Shown: positions 54,879 to 63,150 of the stretch, one piece after another
Position numbering within the stretch: position 1 is the stretch's first letter
How the letters are laid out: each line of letters begins with the position of its first letter
DNA from: Aureimonas sp. Leaf324
GTDB taxonomy: Bacteria; Pseudomonadota; Alphaproteobacteria; Rhizobiales; Rhizobiaceae
Reading direction: 5' to 3'
Assembly (NCBI RefSeq): GCF_001423245.1
Contig: NZ_LMOH01000012.1
Coordinates: 2,518-66,517, forward strand
DNA: 64,000 nt
Translations under genes and position numbers: made by a program
The notes under the pieces: model-generated
Seen by the model: only the letters and a program-made list of their open reading frames with translations
Told to the model about the DNA's origin: nothing
Database searches by the model: none

Positions 54879-55289
54879 TCAGCGCTCGGAGCGCTCGATC
54901 CGAATCGATACCCTACCTGGGCGATCGAAGATCGAGACATCTCCCTCGGCGTGGCCGAGCACGACGATACCGGGCCGAGGAACCTGGCCCTCACGATAGT
55001 AGACCACGAAGTCGTTCGAACCCCACAAGCCGATGGTGCCTGGTGAGAAATTTCGCCGACGAGCGCTTCGAGGAAGCGGAAGGGGCAGTTCCCCGGTCTT
55101 CTCCTGGCGTAGGTGATCGCGCATGTCGAGGGTGATCGGAAGAAGGTCTAGAAGGCCCGAGGCGGCCTCGTTGTCCGCGAGAACCGCGTCGACGGTGCCC
55201 CAGTCCGACGAGATCGTGATCCGTTCCTGGGCCATCGCATAGTCCATCGTAGCCAGTGATACCGTCAGAGTCAGTGCGAAACGAAGCAT
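54879..55289 (-). CDS. Exported cyclophilin-like fold protein
   Basis: A 136-residue protein with a signal peptide (about 1-20, ending AMA). The mature part shows the cyclophilin-like (DUF369/TM1367-type) pattern: ITISSDWGTVDAVLADNEAA, LLPITLDMRDH, EKTGELPLPLP, GTIGLWGSNDFVVYY and GIVVLGHAEGDVSIF. These proteins have the cyclophilin barrel without a known isomerase site. It lies 59 bp downstream of the alpha/beta hydrolase gene on the same strand, with a hairpin between. Confidence 0.75.
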   Translation of the reverse strand: MLRFALTLTVSLATMDYAMAQERITISSDWGTVDAVLADNEAASGLLDLLPITLDMRDHLRQEKTGELPLPLPRSARRRNFSPGTIGLWGSNDFVVYYREGQVPRPGIVVLGHAEGDVSIFDRPGRVSIRIERSER

Positions 55290-55313
55290 GACCGATCGTC
55301 CCCGATGCCCGAC

Positions 55314-55335
55314 GGGCGAGGTCTACACCTCGCCC
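55314..55335. terminator. Intercistronic hairpin between hydrolase and cyclophilin-like genes
   Basis: GGGCGAGGT (55314-55322), loop CTAC, then ACCTCGCCC (55327-55335) form a perfect 9-bp stem in the 59-base gap. No T-tract follows on the minus strand, so it may process or stabilise the mRNA, or attenuate the second gene, rather than terminate fully. Confidence 0.45.
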
Positions 55336-55348
55336 GCACCCGCTGGTC

Positions 55349-56482
55349 TCAGTCCTCGGAAAGAGCCGCGGCTCGTTCGGCGAGGCTACCCTGGAAGAAC
55401 GTATCGAGCCGGTCGAACGGGATGAGATCGACCCGGTCGTAGAGATCGACGTGGCCGGCCCCCTCGACCCAGACAAGCTCCTTCGGTTCGGAAGCGAGTT
55501 CGTAGGCCTTCTCCGAGAACTCCTTCGAGTGCGCCTGGTCGCCCGAGATGAACATCATCGGTCTGCCGATCGTCTCGATATCGTTGAATGGGTAGAAGTT
55601 CATGAACTTCACGTTGGACGTCAGGGTCGGCATCGTGGTGCGCTCCGCGGACGCACCTTCGGGCGTGAACCGGCCGCGCTCCGTTCGGTAGAAGTCGTAG
55701 AATTCGCGCTGGATCGGGTGCGTGTCCGCCGTCAGTTCCAGCGTGGTCCCGCCGGTGACCGCCGTCTCGGCTCCGTCGACCTCGGCCCAACGCTGTTCCG
55801 CCGCAGCCGCGATCACGGCCTTGCGGTCCTCGACGGACAGGGAGTTCTGTAGGGCGTTCCGGTTGGCGGCACCCATATCGTACATCGAGACCGTCGCGAT
55901 CGATCGGATGCGCGGGTCGATCTTGGCGGCGGAGATGACGAACGAGCCGCTGCCGCAGATACCGATCGCCCCGATCCGGTCACGATCCACGAAGTCCTGC
56001 CTGCCGAGATAGTCGACCGCGGCACTGAAGGCCTCGGCATATAGTTCCGGCGCCACGGCATTCCGCGGCTCGCCTTCGCTGCCACCCCAGTAAGGCAGGT
56101 CAAGCGAGACGGTCACGAAGCCACGTTCCGCCATCTTTGTGGCGTAGAGGTTGGCGCTCTGCTCCTTCACCGCGCCCATCGGGTGGCCGACGACGATCGC
56201 GGCATGATCGACACCGCGGTCGAGATCCTTCGGGATGAAGATGTTGCCAGCGACCGTCGTCCGGTACTGGGTCTGGAAGGTGATCGGCTGCACCGTCACC
56301 GCATCGCTGACGTAGAAATTGGCTGCTCCGTTCGAAAGGTCCTGCGCCAGGCTCTTCGAAGTGGTGGCGACCGAAGCGAGGCCCAGCGACATCGCGCCGG
56401 CGGCGGCCATTCTCACGAGGCCGCCGAAAGACGCGACGCCGGAACGATTGGTCTGCGTCTGTTTCAGTTCGAGGGTGGGCAT
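55349..56482 (-). CDS. Exported alpha/beta hydrolase with cysteine nucleophile
   Basis: A 377-residue alpha/beta hydrolase with an unusual long N-terminus (about 1-47) that looks like a signal region ending SLAQ. The nucleophile elbow reads GICGSG, placing Cys176 at the catalytic position as in dienelactone hydrolase-type enzymes rather than Ser. The acid is likely in FISGDQAHS and the histidine in GAGHVDLYD. It is similar to YcjY-like hydrolases of unknown substrate. It is divergent from a LysR gene across a 360-bp gap that contains a strong dyad, which suggests LysR control. Confidence 0.82.
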   Translation of the reverse strand: MPTLELKQTQTNRSGVASFGGLVRMAAAGAMSLGLASVATTSKSLAQDLSNGAANFYVSDAVTVQPITFQTQYRTTVAGNIFIPKDLDRGVDHAAIVVGHPMGAVKEQSANLYATKMAERGFVTVSLDLPYWGGSEGEPRNAVAPELYAEAFSAAVDYLGRQDFVDRDRIGAIGICGSGSFVISAAKIDPRIRSIATVSMYDMGAANRNALQNSLSVEDRKAVIAAAAEQRWAEVDGAETAVTGGTTLELTADTHPIQREFYDFYRTERGRFTPEGASAERTTMPTLTSNVKFMNFYPFNDIETIGRPMMFISGDQAHSKEFSEKAYELASEPKELVWVEGAGHVDLYDRVDLIPFDRLDTFFQGSLAERAAALSED

Positions 56483-56587
56483 TCGTGCGTCTCCGTTCTC
56501 GTCGGGATGGCGATTGCGCCCCCCCTGTCCATGGCCGGAGACTTAAGGCATCGGACCCCGGAGGATTATCCGTTCTGTCTCGCTTGT

Positions 56588-56610
56588 AGTCATGAATGCC
56601 ACTCATGACT
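56588..56610. promoter_or_regulatory. LysR-type operator dyad
   Basis: AGTCATGA-ATGCCAC-TCATGACT is a perfect 8-bp inverted repeat with a 7-base spacer. It contains the T-N11-A core of LysR-type sites (TGA-N7-TCA). It lies 106 bp upstream of the hydrolase ATG and 233 bp upstream of the LysR ATG, in the divergent gap 56483-56842 that has no supported gene. Confidence 0.65.
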
Positions 56611-56842
56611 CGTAACGCGTCCGTGAGAATCTATGATGAGTTCATCGGAAGCGCCGGCGGACTTCGTCATCGACGGGCCGCATGCGGCAGGAATGGTCGA
56701 CGGTCTTCCGCTGCGCAACGAGCAGAGCCGCGGGTCGCCGCAGAGGACGGGTCGGACCGGATACAGGTACCGGTGGACGCTATCCTCTGGTACGCATCCT
56801 GGGATCGCGCACTGCGCCTTATCTTGGAGACCCGGCCGTTCG

Positions 56843-57736
56843 ATGCCACGCCAGAACCTCAACGACCTGCTTGCCTTCGTTGCGGTGGCTCGGGAACAGA
56901 GCTTCACGCGGGCTGCGGCGAAGACCGGGGTGTCCCAGTCAGCCCTCAGCCACACGATCCGACAACTTGAGGCGCGTCTAGGCGTGCGGCTTCTCACCAG
57001 GACCACACGCGCCGTATCCCCGACGGAAGCCGGCGAGCGGCTCCTCGCGGGCATAGGTCCACGATTCGACGAGATCGACGCCGAGATCGAGGCGCTCAGC
57101 GATCTCCGCGACAAACCGGCAGGCACGATCCGAATCGTCGCCGCAGATTATGCGATCGAGCACGTCGTCTGGCCAAAGCTCCGTCAGTTCCTTCCGAATT
57201 ATCCGGACATCGCTGTGGAGTTGATTCTCGACAACGGCCTCACCGACATCGTTTCTGAACGTTACGACGCCGGCGTCCGTATGGGAGAGCAGCTCTCCAA
57301 GGACATGATCTCGGCTCGCATCGGCCCCGACTTCCGTTTGGCTGTCGTCGGGTCGCCCTCCTACTTCGAGGGTCGGTCGAAGCCGGCGCATCCCCGCGAG
57401 CTGGTCGAGCACCGATGCATCAACTTCCGGCTCCCTTCCTCCGGCGGCCTGTACGCATGGGAGTTCGAGGAGGATGGACGGGAGATCAGGATCCGTGTCG
57501 AGGGCCAGCTCGCATTCAACAACATCTTCCATGCGCTTGACGCCACACTGGACGGGTTCGGACTAGCCTACATCCCCGAGGAGATCGTCCTGCCGCTCGT
57601 CGCCGAAGGGCGGCTTATCCGCGTACTCGAGGACTTCTCGCCGTTCTGGGACGGGTATCACCTGTACTATCCGAGCCGGCGTCAGGCCTCCCCCGCGTTC
57701 GTCGCCCTGGTCGAGGCGTTGCGGCATAGGACCTAG
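56843..57736 (+). CDS. LysR-family transcriptional regulator
   Basis: A 297-residue LysR regulator. The winged helix occupies about 1-62 (LNDLLAFVAVAREQSFTRAAAKTGVSQSALSHTIRQLE in two stretches), followed by the effector-binding domain of the CrgA/PtxR-like group (RIVAADYAIEHVVWPKL, SERYDAGVRMGEQL, GFGLAYIPEEIV). The ATG at 56843 matches the family's start, though the frame is open 70 codons upstream. It is divergent from the hydrolase-cyclophilin operon and next to an MFS exporter, both likely targets. Confidence 0.9.
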   Translation: MPRQNLNDLLAFVAVAREQSFTRAAAKTGVSQSALSHTIRQLEARLGVRLLTRTTRAVSPTEAGERLLAGIGPRFDEIDAEIEALSDLRDKPAGTIRIVAADYAIEHVVWPKLRQFLPNYPDIAVELILDNGLTDIVSERYDAGVRMGEQLSKDMISARIGPDFRLAVVGSPSYFEGRSKPAHPRELVEHRCINFRLPSSGGLYAWEFEEDGREIRIRVEGQLAFNNIFHALDATLDGFGLAYIPEEIVLPLVAEGRLIRVLEDFSPFWDGYHLYYPSRRQASPAFVALVEALRHRT

Positions 57737-57915
57737 GCGAAACCGCCTTCGGCAGGCTGGCCCTAGGGGTATAACGTTTCCCGCGTCCTGCCGAACGATC
57801 GGGTTGCCACGCATCTGCGCGTGAAACTATCCTACCGCGACGACCAACCTCAGCCGGCGATCGACGTCGGCTTCAGACGGGTCACCCATCTCGTCTTCCC
57901 CGACAAGGCCGAAGA

Positions 57916-59544
57916 TTGTCCGACCGCCCTTCCCTCGCGGCTCCGTTCCGCAGTCTCGACTTTCGCTTTCTCTGGTCGGCAGTCCTCGTCTCGAACCTCG
58001 GAGGTCTCATCCAGGCCGTCGGCGCCGGTTGGATGATGGCGACCATCGGTGCGTCCGACGACACGGTCGCGCTCGTGCAGGCCGCTACCACGCTTCCCAT
58101 CGTCCTCTTCTCGCTCATGGCGGGGGCACTAGCCGACAACTTCGACCGGCGTCGGGTTCTCCTGGCCGCACAGACGCTGATGATGACCGCTTCGGTGATC
58201 CTGGCGACGCTCGCGTTCGTCGGCGAGGTGACACCGTGGCTTCTTCTCGGCTTCACCTTCCTGATCGGCTGCGGGACGGCGCTCCACAACCCGTCCTGGC
58301 AGGCGTCGATCGGCGACCTCGTGCCAAGGCGCGACATCCCGGCCGCCGTAACGCTCAACAGCATGGCGTTCAATCTTATGCGAAGCATCGGCCCGGCCGT
58401 CGGCGGCTTCGTGGTCGCCTCCGCAGGAGCGGCCGGCGCCTTCGCGATCAACGCCCTGAGTTACGTTCCGATCATCTTCACGCTGAGACGTTGGCAGCAT
58501 CGCCGCCCCGTCTCAGATCTGCCACGGGAGACACTGGGCGACGCGATGTTCGCGGGGCTGAGCTTCGTCGCCATGTCCCCGAACCTCCTGACCGTCATCC
58601 TGCGTTCGGCCTCCTTCGGCATTGGAGCCGTCGCGATCCTCGCGTTGCTTCCGCTCGTGGCCCGCGATCTAGTTCACGGGCAGGCGACCACCTTCGGCCT
58701 CCTCCTCGGGAGTTTCGGTATCGGAGGCATCGGCGGAGCGCTCCTGAACACGCGGTTGCGGGAGGCCTTTACCAGCGAGACGATCACCAGGGTCGCCTAT
58801 CTGGGCTTTGCCGGAGGCACCGTCGTCGTCGCCTGGAGCCGCGAGGCCTGGCTGAGTTGTCTGGGTCTCGTTCCAACCGGTGCCTGCTGGGTACTGGCTC
58901 TGTCGCTATTCAACGTCACAGTGCAGCTTTCCGCGCCGCGATGGGTGGTAGGTCGAGCCCTCTCGATCTACCAGATGGCGACCTTTGGAGGCATGGCCGC
59001 GGGCAGCTGGGCATGGGGTGTCGTCGCCAGGGACTACGGGCCAACCTTCGCTCTTCTATGCGCAGGGGGTGTGCTGACCCTCGGAGCCCTCGTCGGGCTG
59101 CGATTCCCGTTGCCACCGCTCGTCTCCCTCGACCTCGATCCGCTCGATCAGTTCAAGGAACCCGAGGTCCGATTGGACCTGCGTTCGCGTAGTGGTCCGA
59201 TCATGGTGCTCGTCGACTACGAGATCTCACAGGCGGACGTTCCGGCTTTCCTCGCGACGATGAGCGAGCGCCGACGCGTGCGCATCCGCGACGGAGCACG
59301 GCAATGGTCGCTCCTCCGCGACCTCGAGAATCCCGAGATCTGGACCGAGACCTATCATGTCGCGACATGGGTCGAGTACGTGCGCCACAACCAGCGTCGG
59401 ACCAAGGCCGACGCCGAGATCAACGACAAGCTCCGCGAACTGCATAGGGGACCCGACCGCCCAAAGGTTCATCGTATGATCGAGCGACAGACCGTCTCGC
59501 TCCGCGACGACATGCCGATCAAGGAGTACCCGGAGGTCTCGTGA
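57916..59544 (+). CDS. MFS exporter (MFS_3 type) with C-terminal ABM-like domain
   Basis: A 542-residue protein. Residues 1-400 form an MFS transporter of the enterobactin-exporter-like MFS_3 group (GGLIQAVGAGWMM, LADNFDRRRVLL, LHNPSWQASIGDLVPR). From about 427 a soluble antibiotic-biosynthesis-monooxygenase-like domain follows (VDYEISQADVPAFLATM, TYHVATWVEYVRHNQR), a fusion seen in this family. The initiator is a TTG at 57916 with AAGG ahead. It likely exports a small organic compound; the ABM-like part could bind or process it. Confidence 0.85.
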   Translation: MSDRPSLAAPFRSLDFRFLWSAVLVSNLGGLIQAVGAGWMMATIGASDDTVALVQAATTLPIVLFSLMAGALADNFDRRRVLLAAQTLMMTASVILATLAFVGEVTPWLLLGFTFLIGCGTALHNPSWQASIGDLVPRRDIPAAVTLNSMAFNLMRSIGPAVGGFVVASAGAAGAFAINALSYVPIIFTLRRWQHRRPVSDLPRETLGDAMFAGLSFVAMSPNLLTVILRSASFGIGAVAILALLPLVARDLVHGQATTFGLLLGSFGIGGIGGALLNTRLREAFTSETITRVAYLGFAGGTVVVAWSREAWLSCLGLVPTGACWVLALSLFNVTVQLSAPRWVVGRALSIYQMATFGGMAAGSWAWGVVARDYGPTFALLCAGGVLTLGALVGLRFPLPPLVSLDLDPLDQFKEPEVRLDLRSRSGPIMVLVDYEISQADVPAFLATMSERRRVRIRDGARQWSLLRDLENPEIWTETYHVATWVEYVRHNQRRTKADAEINDKLRELHRGPDRPKVHRMIERQTVSLRDDMPIKEYPEVS

Positions 59545-59610
59545 CAGGCGTCCGATCGCGGCCAGGGCATCGAGCACCGGTGTCCCGTTCGGACGCCGGT
59601 GCGCCGTCGC

Positions 59611-60594
59611 CTACCCGTGGAGCTTGATGTCCAGGCTCCGGATCAGTGGCTGCCAGAGTGCCTTGTCCTCGTCCCACCGCCTCCGGAACGTTTCCGGATC
59701 GCTGGCCGGCATGTCGAGTCCGAGTTCGGCGTAGCGTGTCTTCACAAGCGGATCCGTCAGGGCGGTGGCAAGCCCATCCGAGAGCCGACTCACGACCTCG
59801 TCCGACGTTCCGTTCGGGACGATGAGACCGTGCCATGCCCCGGCGGCGAAACCGGGAAGCCCCTGTTCCGCGATCGTCGGGACGTCGGGAAGGACAGGAA
59901 GGCGCGCCTCGGAGAAGACCGCCAGCGGCCTGATGGTGCCGCCCTTGATGGCAGGACCGGCCGTCGTGTAGTCGATCACGATGCTGTCGACGACTCCGGC
60001 CAACAGGTCGTTGAGGGCGGGCGCCATCCCCTTGTAGGCCACGTGCTTCAGCGGCACCTTCGCGTCACGGGCCAGCCGTTCCATCGCCAGGTGCAAAGGC
60101 GTTCCGATGCCCGGGCTGGCGTAGAGGAGCGGTTGCGTAGCCGATCCTGCCTTCTCGAGATACTCGGCCCCCGTCCGGATCCCGGAGTCCGTTCGAACGC
60201 AGAGAAGAAGATTGATGCCCGCGTACAGCCCCACCGGTCGGAAGTCGCGATCGGGGTCATACTGCAGCTTTCGATAGACAACCGGATTGATGATCAGCGT
60301 TCCGTTGTCCGCACTCGCCACGGTGTAGCCGTCCTTGGGCGATGCTGCCAAAGCCGAGGCACCGACGGAGCTGCCGGCTCCCGGCCGGTTGTCGACGATG
60401 ATCGGTTGCGCCAGCGACGTCGACATCGGACGGCCGATGAGACGAGCGATCGCATCCGTGGCACCACCCGGCGGGTACCCGACGATCCAGCGGACCGGCT
60501 TGTCCGGATAGGCGGCGTGGGCGCTCCCTGCGAACGCACAGCTGGCCAGTCCGGCCACGATGAAGCTGCGCCTCGTCAGACTGAATTCGGTCAT
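59611..60594 (-). CDS. Tripartite tricarboxylate transporter binding protein (Bug family)
   Basis: A 327-residue periplasmic binding protein of the TctC/Bug type. A Tat-like signal (RRSFIV, 8-13; cleavage after SAHA near 27) precedes AYPDKPVRWIVGYPPGGATD, the carboxylate-binding loop, and the DNRPGAGSSVGA motif. These proteins bind carboxylates such as citrate or aromatic acids. The ATG at 60594 is preferred (GGGAGGA six bases ahead) over 60600. No TctA/TctB membrane genes are in view, as with many orphan Bug proteins. It is last in a minus-strand operon. Confidence 0.9.
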   Translation of the reverse strand: MTEFSLTRRSFIVAGLASCAFAGSAHAAYPDKPVRWIVGYPPGGATDAIARLIGRPMSTSLAQPIIVDNRPGAGSSVGASALAASPKDGYTVASADNGTLIINPVVYRKLQYDPDRDFRPVGLYAGINLLLCVRTDSGIRTGAEYLEKAGSATQPLLYASPGIGTPLHLAMERLARDAKVPLKHVAYKGMAPALNDLLAGVVDSIVIDYTTAGPAIKGGTIRPLAVFSEARLPVLPDVPTIAEQGLPGFAAGAWHGLIVPNGTSDEVVSRLSDGLATALTDPLVKTRYAELGLDMPASDPETFRRRWDEDKALWQPLIRSLDIKLHG

Positions 60595-60762
60595 CTTCAT
60601 TCCTCCCGTTTTTCGACTACGTGGATCGTTCGATTGCGCAGGCCGGACCGAAGCTACGTTTCCCGATACCGACCACCGATTGCCTGTTCATGACCGCCTC
60701 GTCGCCGAAGACGGTCACGGTTCGTCCGCCGTCACCCGGCCCCTCCCGGGCCAGACGATCGG

Positions 60763-62145
60763 TCAGTCGAGCAGCTTCAGGAGCGTGGAGACGCTCCCGC
60801 AGCTCTCGAGGTCGCGAATCGCCTTCTGGGTGTCGACGATCGATGCGTCCGGCAGGGGCTTGGCGGCAGCCGATGCACAGTCGCGGAACTTGTCGAACAG
60901 TTCGTCCCAAGTCATCGGACGGTCCGCGCTTCCTGGCACCAGGGATCCCAGACGCTCGATGCGGCGCCCGTCCCGGGTAACGACGACGACCTTTCCGTCG
61001 GGCAACTTGGCCGTCCAGTCGTAGCTGCTGTCGGGAACCGGTACGACCTTGCGTGCCAGGGTAAGGACGACGGGATCCTTCAGCGCCTCCGTCGAAAAGT
61101 CCGAGATCCGCATGCTGCCCTTGGCGAGGGAGAGGCCCACGAGGAAGGGGAGACTGAACTTGGCGTCGACCAGCGTCCCGGGCGCCTGCCGCTGATCCAG
61201 CGGCGAGCACATGCGCTGTTGGAAGTCACCGACATGGACGAGGATCTCCTCCACGTCGTCGGGTGTCAGTTCATTCTCGCGCATGAGTTCGATAGAGGCG
61301 TGGATGTACGTGTGCGCGTTGCCGACGGCGGGCCAGTACTTGTATAGCATCCCGCCGCTGTGGAACTCACGACCAAGCCCCTGCAGCATCTTCTCTCGGT
61401 CGAACTCGCCCTTGAAGTAGACGCGGAAGTGACCGGCCTCTCCCTCGAACAGGTTCCGGATGCCCGTCATCCCCCTCCCTGCGAGAAGCACCGCATTGAC
61501 GCAGGCCTGCGCGGTGAAGCCCGCGTACATGCCACGCAGATCGCTTCCGGTGCCGAAGATGAGTTCCATGGTGCCACCGGACTGCATGCTCGCGATGCCC
61601 AAGGCATGCGCGGTCTGCTCCGCCGACAACTTCATCACAGACGATCCGGCAGCGGCGGCCGAGAAGCATCCGACGACGGTGGAGAGGTTCCAGTCCATGT
61701 GCCAGCCGACGTTGCGACGGAGGCGGATGAACAGTTCCTGGCCGATCGCGACCGCTGCGATCAGTTCCTGGCCGGTCACGTCGCCCTTGAGTTCGGCGAG
61801 AGCGAGGACAGTCGGGACGACCGAACTGTCGGGATGGGCGCCCCAGGGCGTCTGGTCGTCGAAGTCGAGGGCGTGAGCGAGCGCCCCGTTCGCGAGGGCC
61901 GCGGCCGACGCCGGCACGCGCCCCCCGAACCCGAGGATCGAGCACTCCTCCCTGCCGCCGTTGCCCTGAACGAGTTCGATCAGCGGCCTCACGGCCGGCT
62001 CCGTACCGCTTGCGGCCAGGATGACGCCGATCGTGTCGAGAAGGCTCTTCTTCGCGGCATCGATGACGTCGAGCGGGAGATCGGAGAACCGAGTCGTCGC
62101 GGCGAAGCGGGCGAGTTCGGTTGAGAGGTCGGCGGCAGGCGTCAT
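60763..62145 (-). CDS. MmgE/PrpD-family protein
   Basis: A 460-residue protein of the 2-methylcitrate dehydratase/cis-aconitate decarboxylase fold. The N-terminal helical domain includes SLLDTIGVILAASGTEPAV, then ALDFDDQTPWGAHPDSSVVPTVLALAE, which carries the conserved HxD region; the lid domain follows (KYWPAVGNAHTYIHA). In catabolic operons such proteins dehydrate or decarboxylate hydroxy acids. The ATG at 62145 has better ribosome spacing than 62154. Its neighbours, a lactonase and an SDR, suggest a sugar- or hydroxy-acid pathway. Confidence 0.88.
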   Translation of the reverse strand: MTPAADLSTELARFAATTRFSDLPLDVIDAAKKSLLDTIGVILAASGTEPAVRPLIELVQGNGGREECSILGFGGRVPASAAALANGALAHALDFDDQTPWGAHPDSSVVPTVLALAELKGDVTGQELIAAVAIGQELFIRLRRNVGWHMDWNLSTVVGCFSAAAAGSSVMKLSAEQTAHALGIASMQSGGTMELIFGTGSDLRGMYAGFTAQACVNAVLLAGRGMTGIRNLFEGEAGHFRVYFKGEFDREKMLQGLGREFHSGGMLYKYWPAVGNAHTYIHASIELMRENELTPDDVEEILVHVGDFQQRMCSPLDQRQAPGTLVDAKFSLPFLVGLSLAKGSMRISDFSTEALKDPVVLTLARKVVPVPDSSYDWTAKLPDGKVVVVTRDGRRIERLGSLVPGSADRPMTWDELFDKFRDCASAAAKPLPDASIVDTQKAIRDLESCGSVSTLLKLLD

Positions 62146-62201
62146 GGTGCGCATCGTCCTTGGCAGGAAAGTCTGTTTCGATGGGTGTCGGGAGACGGCA
62201 G

Positions 62202-63104
62202 TCAACCGGCGAAGCGGGGCTCGGGAATGCCGGTCACCCCGAGCCCATGGATGGCGAAGAGGCCACCGGCACCGGCCTGGCGCGGCGGGATGCCCCGCAT
62301 GGGACGCCCCATGCTCGTGAAGTACAGGACATCGAGGTTCGGACCGCCGAACGTGATGCTCGTGACGTTGCGTACGGGGACTTCGATCGATCGATCGATG
62401 GACCCGTCCGGTGCATGGCGGATGATGCGCCCGCCCAGGACCTTCGCGTTCCAGAGGTAGCCTTCCGAGTCCACGGTGGCGCCGTCGACCGCCCTCGAGA
62501 ACCTGCGGTCGGACAGGAACTCTCGCTTGTTCGAAACCGCGCCGGCCGCGATGTCGTAGTCGTAGGCCCAGATCACGTTGTGCTCGGAGTCTCCGCAGTA
62601 GAAGGTCCGATCGTCGGGGCTCCAGCAGGGCGCGTTGGCACAGACGAAGCCCGTGTCGATCTCGTGCATGGTGAGATCGGGATCGAGGCGATACAGCGAA
62701 CCGTCGCGGGCCGGGCGCCGGGCCACGGTGACGTCGAGCGGATCGAAGTCGTAGCCCATGCTGCCTGCGAAGAACCGACCGGCGCGATCGACCTTTCCGT
62801 CGTTGAACCGGTATTCGGAACCGGGTCCGAACGGATCGGCGACCGACGTCACCTCCTGAGTGTCGAAGTCGTAGAGGGCGAAGCCGCTGGCGAGCGCCAG
62901 CACCGCCCCGCCCCGTTCCCGCAGGGCCATCGACCCGACGTAGTTCGGGACGTACCAAGTTCGGACGTCGCTCCCGTCGGCCCGGCAGCTCCATATCTCC
63001 GCGGACGTGGAGTCGACCCAGTAGACCCGCTGCTCACGAGCATCCCAGATCGGTCCTTCGCCGAGGTCGTTCCTGCAATCGACGAGAAGTTTGATCGTAT
63101 GCAT
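62202..63104 (-). CDS. SMP-30/gluconolactonase-family lactonase
   Basis: A 300-residue six-bladed beta-propeller lactonase. Metal ligands fit the SMP-30 set: Glu16 (LGEGPIW), Asn101 (RFNDGK), Asn157 (CANAPCWS) and Asp207 (AVDGAT). It should open a sugar lactone in the cytoplasm. It lies between the SDR (46 bp upstream) and the MmgE/PrpD gene (56 bp downstream), consistent with the lactone being the SDR product. Confidence 0.92.
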   Translation of the reverse strand: MHTIKLLVDCRNDLGEGPIWDAREQRVYWVDSTSAEIWSCRADGSDVRTWYVPNYVGSMALRERGGAVLALASGFALYDFDTQEVTSVADPFGPGSEYRFNDGKVDRAGRFFAGSMGYDFDPLDVTVARRPARDGSLYRLDPDLTMHEIDTGFVCANAPCWSPDDRTFYCGDSEHNVIWAYDYDIAAGAVSNKREFLSDRRFSRAVDGATVDSEGYLWNAKVLGGRIIRHAPDGSIDRSIEVPVRNVTSITFGGPNLDVLYFTSMGRPMRGIPPRQAGAGGLFAIHGLGVTGIPEPRFAG

Positions 63105-63150
63105 CGTGGCCCCTCCCGGCCATTCCGCTCGGCGGCGCGAGTCGCCGCGT

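Noticed and set aside
55349-56482. Loss of function of the hydrolase because the serine elbow is missing
   Set aside because: Cys at the nucleophile position with intact small-residue spacing is a normal variant in dienelactone hydrolase-like enzymes.
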